NCBI GenBank assembly: GCA_012932295.1
Contig: JAAONU010000014.1
Span: 34,441,977-34,505,976, forward strand
Length of the DNA stretch: 64,000 bases
Source: Cyclina sinensis
Lineage: Eukaryota > Mollusca > Bivalvia > Venerida > Veneridae
Reading direction: 5' to 3'
This document shows, piece by piece, positions 51,536 through 64,000 of this stretch (the stretch's first letter is position 1; every line of letters begins with the position of its first letter). Both the position numbers and the translations under genes were made by a program. The notes below the pieces were generated by a model. The model was not told where the DNA came from. It worked only from the letters and a program-made list of their open reading frames with translations, and made no database searches.

Positions 51536-52278
51536 AAGAACTTTTTGAATCTGTTCCAACATATTATCCTGTCTTTTTTTAAAGAAGTTAATATCTAAAA
51601 TAAATTATAAAGCATTCTTAATTTATAAAATTCGGCGCGATATGACCTAAATTGTGTCGATGTGTCGTAAATCCAATAAAAACAAACGACCACATGGACC
51701 ATTTTCCGTGTAAGATCATACATAAAATAGTGTTTTCGAAAACGGCGTTGCATTCCGTTTGTTATTTCTGCAACTACGAGTTCCTCCAACATTTTTACAT
51801 TGATTAACTGATTACTGTGATTCAATGAATCACAAAACACGCAACTTCACTTAAGTAATCAAGAAAAACACAAAAACGTTAAATTATCCTATCAAGCTAT
51901 AGTTTTACTGATTAACTGACGCAGGAAAACAGTATGGCGGACATTTCAAAATCCAAAAAGCCAAGGAATATATTTATTACTGATGTTGACATTTACTCGT
52001 ATATATAATTTAGCTGTATCAATTTAGATCACGAAAATTTATTGTTGATAACTGTTTTCTTTCTTACAAACGGTGAAAGACACCACAAAGTAAACAGGCT
52101 ATCATTTATTTTATCGTCTTTCTTGGTGCTATTTGAATAACGTCTCGCACGTGTAGACAGTAGTAAACATAATGGTGTACAATGGGTTTTGAAATTTTAC
52201 ACAGCTTATATTTTTCATTAAAAGTTCATGAAACTATGAAATAAATAGAATATTTGTTGCTTTTTTTTGTATCGCAAA

Positions 52279-52392
52279 GAGATCGAAATTTATTTCACAA
52301 GTGAGCATCAAAGTTAATATTTTCATTCGTGGCTACGCCACTGGTGAAAATATTTAATCTTATGCATACTCGTGAAATAAATTTTCGATCTC
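52279..52392. repeat. nested palindromic MITE-like repeat
   Basis: Outer arms GAGATCGAAATTTATTTCAC and GTGAAATAAATTTTCGATCTC pair with one extra base. An inner palindrome (52317-52355; TATTTTCA, GTGGC-TAC-GCCAC, TGAAAATA) lies within. Length 114 bases. Confidence 0.75.
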
Positions 52393-52820
52393 ACACATAA
52401 AAAAACAACAAATGTCATCTTCATACCATTTCGATTTCGTTTTGTAAAAATGCAAGATAATTGAATTATCCTTACTTTGATTCGAAAACGTGCCATCTAA
52501 TGTGTTTATCTAATAAAAGTGTTATATAACAACTCGTGATGACTTCAAACACAGTGTTGCCCTCATGAACATAAAATGTTTGGACACAAAAACATTGCTA
52601 TTATTGTAAGGTTTATTTAATCTTAAGATCCAGTACCCTTTACAAGTTTCGGAACATTTGACGCCATGTTTTTGAAATTTGTATAAACATACAAATACAG
52701 GTCTGCTATTTACTTATTTGCTACAGTTCAGTTAATTTCTGAAGAAAGACTATGCTTTTTTACAGAAAAAAGTGTAAGTACGACCACTAAAAACAAACAA
52801 CTGTCTAGCAAGATATAGTT

Positions 52821-55800
52821 ATGGATTCGGCAAACCAACAATGTCAGAATACAGCTCAAGCAGCAAAGTATACATTTAAAGGAACGAAGGTATAAACCCT
52901 TTTAATTCTTCTATTTTCTATCAGTACTCAGTCATATTCAGGACGAATTGTGTATGTACGTTGCAATAAATGACATTAAATTTCCTTTCTACTGGACAAA
53001 TGCACCTCAATTCTTATCACAGGCAACAGTAAGATCGAGTACTTTGACCTGAAATACCTGAAATAAATCCAATAAAAACAGATTTCTTCTATTTGGACTT
53101 TTTGCTCTTTTAGGTATTCAATGATCCAGTTCTTGGTCATATAGACCTTCACCCGGTTTGCGTCCGGATAATAGACACGCCTCAGTTTCAAAGATTGAGA
53201 AATATCAAACAGCTTGACGCCTGTTACCTGGTTTACCCGGGAGCCACTCACAACAGATTTGAACATTCTATAGGGTAAGTTTTCATCGTATATTCATGCA
53301 TTTAAAATAAATTTCTTAATTGTATTGTCATCATATTTTAATCCAAGAAATTGACGACAAGCCAGCGCGACACCAAATAAGTAAAAGAGAAAAATGTTGA
53401 AACTTTAAGAAAAACATTAGAAAGTTAACGGCGTTCACGCTTTGTTGAGAATGAAAATAAATAAATATCTAGTACTTCGTAGATATAACAACGAATCAAG
53501 CCTATATTGTTTCTGAGAGCTGAAAAGTGTATTAAGAAAGTCACCTGTAGATAATTCTAATATTTCAAAATTGTATTCAACGACATACTTTTTAAACTTT
53601 AAAGAAAAAACAGTTTTAACTACAACAAACATTTGACAGACTAACATTAAGAAATAAGCGTTACTTTTAATCTAATTCTCAATTAAGAACAAGTTTTTGA
53701 GTATCAGTACCTATATGTTCATTAAAAATTAATGATTGCAGAACATGCTATTTGGCTGGAAAGTTATTAAGAACAATATCGGAACGCCAACCTGATGAAG
53801 GGATTACCGAACGAGACATTCTGTGTGTCGAGATCGCTGGACTATGTCATGATCTTGGTAAGCCACGTAATTAGCAGATGTAATGACAGTTTGGCAAGAT
53901 GTCGGGCTCATTCTCATTCCTCATTACAAATCGTTTTAAGTTTCCCGTTGTATACAGTTAAATTATACCATGGCTAAACAGAAGATTTTTCTGTTCTGTT
54001 TTTTTTAAGATGTAACATTCTAGTTTCAACTGTATGCTTTCTGTAGTAACATGAGATACTTTTTGTTAGAAATTAACTTATTTAATTTCTTTTATTATAG
54101 GACAAGGACCATTTTCCCATGTATTCGAGAGATTCATGCGAAGCATTGAAAAAGAGTTTACGGTAATTCTATTTCTAAAATTGTTATGATTTAGAGGAAA
54201 CCTTACAAAGATGCGTTCCGTACTTTTTGTATGTTTAATACACACTGCAGCATTGTAATGGAAATTATTGTTTCATTTGATAAAGCTTTATCCAGTACGC
54301 TAAGCAGATGCAGAGAAACAAACAACTATTTCACTTTAATATCTCTTTCATTTTTATTCATTATATTACAGAAAGATCATTGTTTTTATTCTTTTTTTAA
54401 TGACCTATTTCATCTTAGGTGCACATAAAGTCGTAAGCGTACTATGACAGGTTTTTGACTGACATTCAGTTTGATATATATTGACTGTTCTTTTAGCAAG
54501 TAAAAGAAATTTTTGATAGAATCTAATCACAAATAATCTGCACACAGCATGAAGAAACAGCAAAAAAGATGTTTGAATACATGTTGGAAGACAATGGTGG
54601 GGAGCTGAAAAACGATATTCAAAATGAAATTAGAAAGTGTGGTATAGATGGTTTTCAGGCGTTGACAGATAATGATTTTACCTTTATCAAAGAAATGATA
54701 GACAAACCTAAGGATATTGACAGGGAGGTAGACCATTTTATATATTTTAATGAAGTATTAAAAGTCTTCTTTATTTCTGTGTTCTTCCTAACCTATTAAC
54801 TATGCCTGAGAAATCGCAAAAACCGTAATGCGATTAAAGTAACCTAACTGTTTTTAAAGCTGTCAACAGTTACAGTATCATAAAGTGTTATCGTCTTTTA
54901 AGTTGTCTCATTAGAATGGTAATAAATATCAAGAAAGCTTCCTAAAAAAACGTTATGCTCATGCTAACTACATGTATTTGTATGTTGGAGCAAAATATAC
55001 TTAAAGTGCAATATATATATATAGTACAGGGCATTCCCCAGGCCGTTTTAGCGCCCCGGCAGCGGGGCGCTTGATTTTCATAACCAAGTTATATATATAT
55101 ATATTTGTACCATAAATTAACAATGTATTAAAGATTACAGTATCGCCTATCAAACATACCTATAAACTATCTGTTTCTACTTACTTAAGGAGTGGCCTTA
55201 CCTTGGAAGGGACGAGTCGAAGAGTTTCATGTATGAGGTAATGTCTTCTATTCAAGTTGTAAACAGTGCCATCAATACGAATACAGGAGATCTATATTCA
55301 GGATTTCAGTTATTTCTTCATTTCTGTCCAATGTTTAAGGTTACTAAATAAACTTAATTATTTGTCAAGGAAAGGAAGAATGAACTGTATTATTCAAATG
55401 GTAGAATGTAATAGCGTTTACAGTATGGTCATCCAATAAAGGCAATCAAGATTTATCTTACGACTAGTTGTTTATTCATTGCTTTCAAGATCGAAAGACT
55501 ATGGCTTGCAGATTAAATACAAATTATGATTTAAGATAAAATAAATAAATATGAACACCTTAAACTTTCTTCAAGATTGTTGCAAACAAAAGAAACGGAA
55601 TCGATGTCGACAAATGGGACTATCTCGCTCGTGACAGTTACATGCTTGGTATAAAGGTCAATTTTGACCATAACAGATGTTTCATGACTGCAAGAGTCAT
55701 AAAAAGCAATGGAGTGCATGAACAAAGTATAGCCACCGGAGGTAACTTGTCGAACAGATCTGGTCAGACAATCACTAACAGTATTGCGCGTGAAAGCGGT

Positions 55801-58800
55801 GTTAGTGATAGAGATGTTATCAATGAACAGCCTGCTGAGTATCCCCGGAAACAGATTTGCTACAGAGACAAAGTCAGTAACGTTTATGTATGCTCGTCAT
55901 TGAGGCGCTCGCTGAATTTGAAACTGAATTAGATTTTTTTCATATCAATTAAATTTAATACTTTACACAAACATTTTAAAAATGTTCTCCGCGGCTAGAT
56001 AACATTAAAATCACCTTTGAACGTGCAGCGACACATGATTGCTAAGGATGAAAATATGTGACTTTTTTGTGTAAATTTGTTTGTGTTCTTAGACTAACTT
56101 TAACTTCAATATATACTTATTTTGAGTGGTATATCATAATAATCGAGTAACTTATAAAGATTTAAAATGGCGATTGTCTCGATAAGAATACTATTTCATT
56201 TCTTTGCTCCTTAAAGTCTTAGCTTACATACAAGATTTATAATGAGTAGGTGTTTTAAAACGTATAGTTGTAAAAATGTTTTTAACATGAACGTATTGAC
56301 ATTTTATCCGAATTTGAAAAAAAACAATGTTTTCATTCTTTCCTTTTCGATTAGGATGCACACGACTTGTACGATTTGTTCTACACAAGAATGACGTTAC
56401 ACAAGAAAGCTTATCAGCACAAGACCCACAGGATCATTGGCATGATGTAAATTTCTTTAATAAAAAATATACTTTCAACTGTAGTTTATACTGTCTTTAC
56501 GTCAGCCTTCAATAGCCCAGTTTGTTTGTCATCAATAAAACGTCTCCCGCAGTCTTTGGAGATTTCATTTAGAAAAGGTAATGAGGAACCTATCAGTACA
56601 CGCAAAACGCCGTATTTCTTTAAAATGACGGAAGAGAAGGAAAACAGGGCTATCGCAATAGAATTTCTGTATTGCAATGCTAAGCAAATATTGCAAAACG
56701 TCTTCACATATGAAATAAGGGCAAATGCACTGAACGTCTGAAACTAAAATATACCTATGAATATACGCATGGCTTTGAAAAGATGAGAAGAAAATCACAG
56801 CTATCGCTATTAAATATCCGTATTGTAGTATGGGTGCGCACAGGAGCGGATGTGGTCCAGTGGTAATGCGCTGGACTGGTAAAACAGGGGTCCCGAGTTC
56901 GATCCCGCGCTCCTCCATTAACATTACTAATAGTCTTTCGGATGAGACTGTAAACCGAGGTCCCATGTATCAGTGCTATACACTGAGCATGAAAAAGAAC
57001 CAGGGGTGTCTCTGGAATGGGATGCTTTCTGTATCTTGCACTACCCCCACAACATAAAATAACTAATCTCTTCAGGGGGCGTCGGTCATATGGGCTACCG
57101 GTACCGACGTTAAATAAGCTTAAATAGATAGATGGGTGCGCACAGCTGCTCGTGATTATCGAATGATAGTAATAGAGGCCTGCCTCCATGTTATATAGGA
57201 CTAATATGAACAAAAATAAATGAACGAAAGTTCGAAGAAATTCTGTAACATGTAGTTTTAAATATGAACTTCTACAAGCATGGAGACCAGTTTCTGAATT
57301 TTTTTATGATTGAACTCGGTTGTCTATATGACCATCGTCTTGAAAAGAAGTTAGTTGTCATTCTAACATTCTCTGACAACTGTTTCTCGTCTAGTTCTGA
57401 AAACCAACTAGTATTACATGTGAAAGTGTGTTATAAGATTCCGTTTAAACAAACAATAAATGTGACAACAACAAAAATAAATGTGTAAAATGTTACTTAA
57501 GGGGCTCCGTAGTTAAACTAGACAAATTGCAGAAGTCTCGATAGGTATCGAACGATACGTTCAGATTATACCAACTTCTTTTTCAGGATTCGCGATGCTT
57601 TGATTGACGCTAACGACGCTATTGAATTTGTCGGGAAAGATGGGAGGAAATATAGGTAAATTCAAACCTGTCTACAAAATTTCTTTTTAAGTAAGCTTAA
57701 ACAAAGTAATCACTTCAAGTTTTCTCTGTGCAGGAAGAGTCTGAAGTTAATATATATAAGCGACATAATATTGATATCATTTCATATAACGATTACTATC
57801 AACTCAATGTCTAACACAAATCGTCAGAGACAATTAAACATTTATTACGCTTGTCAGTCGAATTACATTATAACCACTTGATTTGAAAAATAATTATTTT
57901 TACCTAGAATCTTTGATGCTGTAGACGACATGAAAGCCTACACAATGTTGACAGACGATATCTTCCACGTTATATTAAATGCACCACCAAACGGCACCGT
58001 TCTTCTATCAAGCGATATTTTAGACAATGCTGCATTAAATGAACGTAGATCTACGGAAGTTACCGATGACAAAACAGCTGACGGAAATGAAACACAAAGA
58101 ACAGAGAAACTCATGAGAGAGAAACTCATGAGAGCAAAGAAGAAACTGAACGACATTCTCAACAGGAAAATTTATAAATGTATTGCACAAGCACAAACAA
58201 AGGTATGTTTGTTGTGTGTGTGTGTTTTTTTGTTGTTGTTGTTTTTTTTTCCTTTTTTTTTAATTTGTTGATTTTACGTAGAAAAATATCAAGAAAAAAA
58301 CTTAAAAATCTAGGAAAGTGTTTGCCTGTATGAATCCCTGAAATGATATCTCTATGTTAGTCCTAACTTACTTAGCACCATTCTATAAGCAAATATGCTA
58401 GCATGATAACAGACTAAAAGCTTTGTTAACTATTTCTGTTGAAATAGCCAGTTCGAAATACACAAAAAAATTATCGTTAGAACTGGCTTTTGAAATTGAT
58501 ACATCCCATATGTTAGGCTTTAATAAGGCCAATGTGTGTGTGTCTCTGTTTTCAGAAACATATTTAAATGTAACAGTGAAATATACGCATATTATACAGA
58601 CAATTCTATATTTATTTCAGCGTGGAAAATTTGATGAGAAAACGTTTAAAGATAGTTTGAAAATGTCTCAACACCCGGTACCTGAACATTATTTCGACAT
58701 CGATGTAAGTATAAAAGTTTGCGTTTCATGCTTAGAATTCCTGTCAGATATATTTACTCGAGAAAGTCAATCCGGGGAATCACGTGACTTAATTTGGTGA

Positions 58801-60165
58801 CTCCCGTGAACAAATTACAGCAAAACTCCGTCGATTCGGCTAGAAAAAGGTACTTTTTCAGGTTAGTTTATGATATAATTGCACTGCTGAGATATTTACC
58901 TGTTCTGTCATTCCGTCCATTCCAAGCGCTTTCTCAAGCTATTTAGATCTTTTCATAGGACGGCCAAGTTTTTGGGAACACTTCGAAACAAAAATAGATC
59001 GCTGGAAATTCTCTATAACGCTTTCTACATATCTATTGTACACATACAAAATATAAAAGAAAATATCAAAGGTCTTAATTAACGCGTGTTTAAGTATGAA
59101 GTAGAATTTATTTCCTCAAGGGCTTGTTTCTTACCCTCTATGACGTTTATCTTCCACGACGACTATTCTATAAGTGGTGCACTCGGCAAAAATAGGCAAA
59201 TATAGTGTTTCTCACCTTGTCAAAATCATCTGTCATTTCTTAAAAAACACATGACTTGTCTCTCTTGATCTTCCATTGGGTACATTATCATGCCCACCGC
59301 TGTTTCTTTCTATCGACACTGATATAGACATAGATTTTTTATGACTTGCTAAATCACAAACTTCATGTATTTCAAACAGGCAGACACGTACAAGTAGTAA
59401 TGTTAAACTAACTAAACCTTGTAAAAAAATTGTGTAGAGAGGACACTGTACTAAAATAAGCAGTTCTGTCAAAATTATGAGGACTATATTTTATAGTTTA
59501 GTAAAACATTTTTTGTTAGACAGAGTGTTTGTGTTTGTTTGGTTTTTTAATGATGTTTTAAAGCCCACACAAAAGAGAATGAGAAACGAAATGAAATTCA
59601 CTTTGCCTACTCCCTGCGCCTCTTATTCGTGTTTGAAGGAGACACATGGAAGCCAAGGACAACCTCCGTTGTTACTGTCCAAAAACAGGGCAATAAATCT
59701 GGCGCTGTTTCTTTACAAAAACGGTCATAGCCCTTGAATTTAACTTTCCCTATACAACTATTGACTGAATGTTCGAAAAATTTTCTTTTTTCTTCCTGCA
59801 TTTGGATGTTGAAATTTAACGTTACTTTGATTAAAGTTCACTGAATCTGGGGAAATATTTCATTTTTCTTTCTTTCTGCACTGCATTGTATTGTATAACA
59901 GAAATTTGGATTTCATGTATATTAAGACTGCAGTCAGAGATTACTTTTCCTGTTAACTTATCCTAGCAATTCATTATCATCTATTGTTACTCGTTTTCAT
60001 ATCACATGTTATTTTTCATCTTAAGTGTCTTTTGTTAAAGGTAGTAAACTAATTTTCCAGGTGGTAAATTTGGACTACGGGATGAAAGATAGAGATCCGA
60101 TGACAAAAGTAAGATTCTACACAAAGGAGAACATTGACACTCCGATAAAATTAGAAAGAAGCCAG
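52821..60165 (+). CDS. SAMHD1: SAMHD1-like dNTP triphosphohydrolase, copy 2 (exons 1-12, incomplete)
   Basis: Tandem paralogue of the gene at 20643. Exons: 52821-52889, 53114-53274, 53742-53857, 54101-54162, 54548-54727, 55190-55237, 55576-55872, 56355-56446, 57587-57655, 57908-58202, 58621-58704, 60061-60165, all GT-AG with the same phases, 526 codons without a stop. An in-frame TAG lies four codons before the ATG, so the start is firm unless spliced around. It keeps [25 protein letters not shown] and AYQHK; position 210 is again Gln and 218 Glu. Exon 4 is one codon shorter than in copy 1, and exon 10 has a tandem 15-base duplication (EKLMR twice). In exon 2 only 4 of 54 residues differ between copies. 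The counterparts of exons 13 and 14 were not found by 64000; reading into intron 12 stops at 60208. Either the gene continues beyond the window or its 3' end is lost. Confidence 0.88.
55010..55105. repeat. GC hairpin insert between (AT)n tracts in intron 5 of copy 2
   Basis: AT dinucleotide runs on both sides enclose about 60 bases with the perfect stem GCGCCCCG-GCAG-CGGGGCGC (55051-55070). It looks like a small mobile fragment that landed in, or brought along, an (AT)n tract. Not present in the same intron of copy 1. Confidence 0.7.
56844..57131 (+). mobile_element. tRNA-derived SINE in intron 8 of SAMHD1 copy 2
   Basis: A 14-bp perfect target duplication ATGGGTGCGCACAG (56830-56843 and 57132-57145) flanks 288 bases. 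The head is tRNA-like: box A TGTGGTCCAGTGG and box B GAGTTCGATCCCGC. It is followed by a conserved-looking TTTCGGATGAGACTGTAAACCG segment resembling the central domain of several animal SINEs, and an AT-rich tail AAATAAGCTTAAATAGATAG. The equivalent intron of copy 1 (about 24455) is empty. Confidence 0.9.
58208..58262. repeat. low-complexity GT/T-rich tract in intron 10 of copy 2
   Basis: TG runs passing into long T runs just after the exon 10 donor; non-coding. Confidence 0.8.
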
Positions 60166-60344
60166 GTTTGTGAATTGTCCTCATTACTATGTATTGAAAG
60201 CAATATGTGACAGCTTTTGTGTCAATTACTGTCACAATTTCAATACAACTCGTATGGACCAAGCTGTTATCAATGTTTGCGTATTACTGTTATTTAGTAA
60301 TGAAAACTTGATTGAACTTAAATATTAACTAACGTCGAGGTTTC

Positions 60345-60890
60345 ATCACAACACTATTCCAAGTCTATTATTTCTTCTTTTTCTTCATTTAACAGTATGA
60401 TAGGAAAATATTCTATTTTTTCATGTTCTGATCTTTTTTTTCCAGAAAAGGCTTTAGGTTGTTCTAAAATATTAAGTTTTTTTTATTACACTAAATTGTA
60501 GAAAATTGAATAATTAAACATTTTTGCACTCGAAATAGTTTTGCATTTTAATAAAGGTTTTGTCTTGTGAAAGAGTTTTGCAAAAAATGTCAACTTGAGT
60601 TCACATCGTTTTGCACTGATTTAATGTACCACTTTATTATAACCTCTTAGTGCAAAACTATTCAAACTGGAATTGAAAAACTTTTACCCAACAATTATAA
60701 AAGTAGTTCTTCAATATATAATTTATTTTAATGTGTTCTTCAAGTATAATTCATTCATATTAAAAAAATAACCCTTAAATAGATAGTATACTATAAGCAG
60801 TTACATAACATGATTATCAAAGTGAAGATCATAATTATTTTACGTTAAGCATTAAAAACGATCATTTCCTGTTGATTTAAACATCAGGGT
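60345..60890. other. AT-rich spacer, homology to copy 1 intron 12 fades
   Basis: The first ~180 bases after exon 12 of copy 2 still align with intron 12 of copy 1; from about 60345 no alignment is visible and nothing else is recognised. Confidence 0.45.
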
Positions 60891-62460
60891 CTCCCCTGCA
60901 ATTTGTCGATATTGACAAATGATAAATGTCTGAATTCAAGAAAGATTTGGTCACATTCACTAGGATTTTCACCCAAAAGCAATAAGAAGACCCGAACTAA
61001 TTATGGAACATGTTCAAAACTGAGATCAAAAGGTAATCATCCATACACATTCCATCTAGACAGAGCAAAAATAACGCTGATTTACCATGGGTTACTCATG
61101 ATATTGTCAAACAAATTAGAAAAAGGGACAAACTTTTCACAAAAATAACAAAGTCTTCGCCACGGAATAGAGAAAACAAAGAAATTCAAAAACTTCAAGC
61201 AACAGTGCAAAAACAAATACGAAATGCTAATCGGTCATACCTGGAGTCAATCACCTTCTCAGACAATACAGATCCAGGTCATAGGAAAAAGTTTTACAAC
61301 TTTATTAAACACAATAAATCTTAAAACACAGGAATTGCACCAGTCAACATTGATTGATAGTCAGACTCACATTGACCCAGTGTGGATGGCCAACATATTA
61401 AATAAACAGTTCGAATCAGCCTTCTCAAAGCCTTCCCCACTCAGCCTTAAGCAAATAACCAAAAGGTCAATGTCATCACTTGGTCACCAACCTTTGGCTC
61501 TCATAGCTCATCTCAGTTCAAGGAGTTGATGAGTTATTAAACCCACATAAAGCCAAAGGTGCAGATGATACCCCACCTAGGCTACTCAAAGAACTGCACA
61601 CAGAGATAGCGCCAGTCCTCAGAATCACATTCCAAAGATCACTAGACACAGGTATTGTTTCTAAGGATTGGAAACATGCCATCATCACACCGGTATATAA
61701 ACAAGGTCAAAATCAAAACCTAGTAACAACAGACCAATATCTCTTACAGGTATAGCATCAGAACTAATGGAACACAGTATTGCTTTAAACATGATGGACA
61801 AAGCTTACAAAATGATTTGACAACCTTGAAATATTTAAAAAAGAATGGTCAATGAAGTCCAACCCTGACAAATATGAGGTTCTCAGAATACACAAGAAAA
61901 AGAAACCAGTAATTTTCCCTACACCCTACACGGTACTATTCTGTAAAACCACAGAAAACACAAAATACTTAGAAGTTACTATAAGTAGTAACCCGATATC
62001 CTTATCCCACATAAACAACATCACAAACAAAGCAAAAAAACAGCTTAAGATTCATCAGACGAAATGTCAAACAGAAAACAAACGGCTTAAAAAGCAACTT
62101 ACAAAGCTAACGTAAGACCTCAGGTCGTATACTGGTCAACCATATGGCACCCTTGGCGGAAATACCTCACTCACAGTATAGAAATGGTCCAGAGGTCAGT
62201 CGCAAGGTATGTTCATAATGATTTCCACTATACAAGCAGTGTAACAAACATGATTTACAAAATAAAAACAAACAGGTCAATGTCGATCACAATCCCCTTA
62301 CAGACACAAGAAACAAATTCCTCATCCCGCAGTCAAAAACACAACATCACATGAACTCATTCTTCCAAAGGACTAAACGACTCTGGAAAGAATTACCGAC
62401 CGAAATTAAGGCTACCGCAACTGTACCAGCTAATCAGTGGATTGAACAAGTTTTATGAGT
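60890..62460 (+). pseudogene. degenerate LINE (Jockey/CR1-type) pol remnant
   Basis: Segments across frames in the expected order: post-endonuclease linker (IQKLQATVQKQIRNANRSYL, HRKKFYNFIKHNK), RT start (KAKGADDTPPRLLKELHTEI, then DTGIVSKDWKHAIITPVYKQ), then after a deletion near 61750-61850 the thumb region (SNPDKYEVLRIHKKKK), VRPQVVYWSTIWHPW, IEMVQRSVARYVHNDFHYTS, and the C-terminal NSFFQRTKRLWKELPTEIKA ending near 62457. The RT catalytic YADD motif falls in the missing part. Dead copy. It lies where the last SAMHD1 copy 2 exons would be expected. Confidence 0.85.
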
Positions 62461-64000
62461 TTTAAACGTTCACAATAAATATTTAAGTAAAATCTCTAGT
62501 AATTTTTTTTTACTTTTTTATCTTTTACATTTTAACGTTCCTGACACGTGCCTGCCTAGCATAGTCAGTATTGACTTTTGGCAGTAATGAGTTGAAATGC
62601 TTCAAATTCTGCAAAATGGCAAAAAATGGAAATCGCCACATAAATTTAAAAAATATATATATTAACCCCATTTTGTGCAAAAATGCCATTTTTTATTAAA
62701 TGGTAGCAACAGATTTTCTACCCCAACGGGATACCTTATCTGTATGTTCATCTTAAAATTGCACAACATGTAGATTATCTTGGTATTTCTACAATGTAGC
62801 CTTGATATGTAGACAAAACGAAAAACAAATACTTATTTTCACACGTTTCAATGACAGCCATTTCAAAAAGATAGATAGAAAGTATTCTATAATGTACTGA
62901 TTTTCTGATGCAGATATTCATAAAGCAGTGACACAACACAATTACACGCATCACGTTACTGGTAACTGCAATTTTAGGGTAATATAAGATTAAGCATTAT
63001 ATTTTCTTAGAAATGATGAATAAATAATGCAACATTAACAGGATTGCTAGTAGAAGTCACTTCCAAGCTGTGACCATTTTACTTAATACAATACATTTTA
63101 TTTACACACAAAATATTTTAAACAAATACGTTTCAAGAAAAGTAAGGATTTTCTTTCAGTAGTTGTATGTACAGTGATCAGGATTTCATGGCAAAAACTC
63201 TTTATTTCACTAAAAATGTCTTACCATAATATATATGTTGTATCAGGCATAAATTAACATTTCCAGAAGTATCATTTTGCTAACAGGTATTTTACATATA
63301 AAGTAGAAATTAAAAAATGTTTTTATTTTGAGAGTTGCAGTTATCGAAAATAAGCAATTTCACATGAACCTTGGCCATGGATAACCTTATTTTAAACGTA
63401 AAATGTAGTACTAAATGTGCAAAGTGTTTGAAGTTGGCTGATTAATTCACTTTTTATAGTAAAGACATAATGCCGAAAGTTTAGGTCAATAACACCTTTA
63501 CAAGGTGAAAGCATGCAACAAAACGTTTACAGTCATTACCAGAGGCAGCTTTTCTTTTATCATGACTTTTATGTTTCCTTGCAGCTTCTTTTGTGTTAAT
63601 TAAATAGTTTGTGAATATTTTGGCTATCTTATTAAGATGCATTTTTTGTATTTGACAAAAGTGTCACACTCAGATTTTAGTCATCTCATGAAACCAATAT
63701 TAAAATCAAATGATTGTCAAACACCTACCTTTAAACTGAAATTGATACTATATTCACCGGATGTGTGTGCAATTTTCCTTATTCTGTTAAACTCAGCTTT
63801 TTCCAGATACACCTTTTTAGTGTCTCTTCTATAGTACTGGGACTCTGCTCTAGTTTGGGAGTTTATGTGTACTTAAATATACTCTATGGCACTTACCTCA
63901 GTTCTGTTTGTTCTCTATGCATATTTGACTCTGTGGTCTGCATCACAGACACCTGGCAGAGAATAAGTTTTTGACAGCTGTCTGAGGTGTCTAGCGTGTG
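62460..64000. other. intergenic or intronic, nothing recognised
   Basis: AT-rich, no coding exon matching SAMHD1 exons 13-14, no repeat with definable ends. Confidence 0.5.

Noticed and set aside
56755..57213. 152-codon minus-strand open frame
   Set aside because: It is translated from the SINE and its flanks, including both target duplications.
59477..59737. 86-codon open frame in intron 11 of copy 2
   Set aside because: The aligned intron of copy 1 (about 28850-28990) does not keep the frame.

Overview
The window looks like nuclear DNA from a bivalve mollusc. It is AT-rich, its genes are split by GT-AG introns, and it is crowded with decayed transposons of kinds common in bivalve genomes. 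The species is not determined. No prokaryotic, organellar or CRISPR signal was seen.

The only genes recognised with confidence are two tandem, same-strand paralogues of SAMHD1, the HD-domain dNTP triphosphohydrolase. Copy 1 (20643-30412) can be read through 14 coding exons to a 661-residue protein. Copy 2 (52821-60165) has the matching exons 1-12, but the last two coding exons are not found before the window ends, and a degenerate LINE lies where they would be expected. Splice phases match exon by exon and much intron sequence is still alignable. Both copies lack the N-terminal SAM domain. Both keep the four metal ligands, but both carry Gln and Glu where human SAMHD1 has the active-site residues His210 and Asp218. 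Both also have two long extra loops. An upstream block (about 930-4160) recurs at about 39990-42430, so the duplication covers flanking DNA as well as the gene.

Layout: 1-10331 is intergenic with the first duplication block and one repeat copy. 10335-19145 is an 8.8-kb CACTG-ended, EnSpm/CACTA-like element with TTA target duplications and dense subterminal repeats; inside it is a promoter-like cluster and a possible two-exon minigene. 20643-30412 is SAMHD1 copy 1. 31423-33358 holds an interspersed repeat and a LINE remnant. 34659-35074 is a miniature LTR retrotransposon (TRIM) on the minus strand with a tRNA-like sequence in each LTR. 35210-38650 holds tandem repeats, a Tc1-like transposase pseudogene and a repeat with inverted ends. 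39990-42430 is the second duplication block, interrupted by an internally deleted Tc1-like element. 42590-52400 holds LINE fragments, an unexplained ORF, a TTAA-flanked element, a hAT-like element and palindromic repeats. 52821-60165 is SAMHD1 copy 2 with a later SINE insertion. 60890-62460 is a LINE remnant, and nothing is recognised after that.

Coding calls rest on my own reading of splice sites and on remembered family motifs. No search or alignment program was run.
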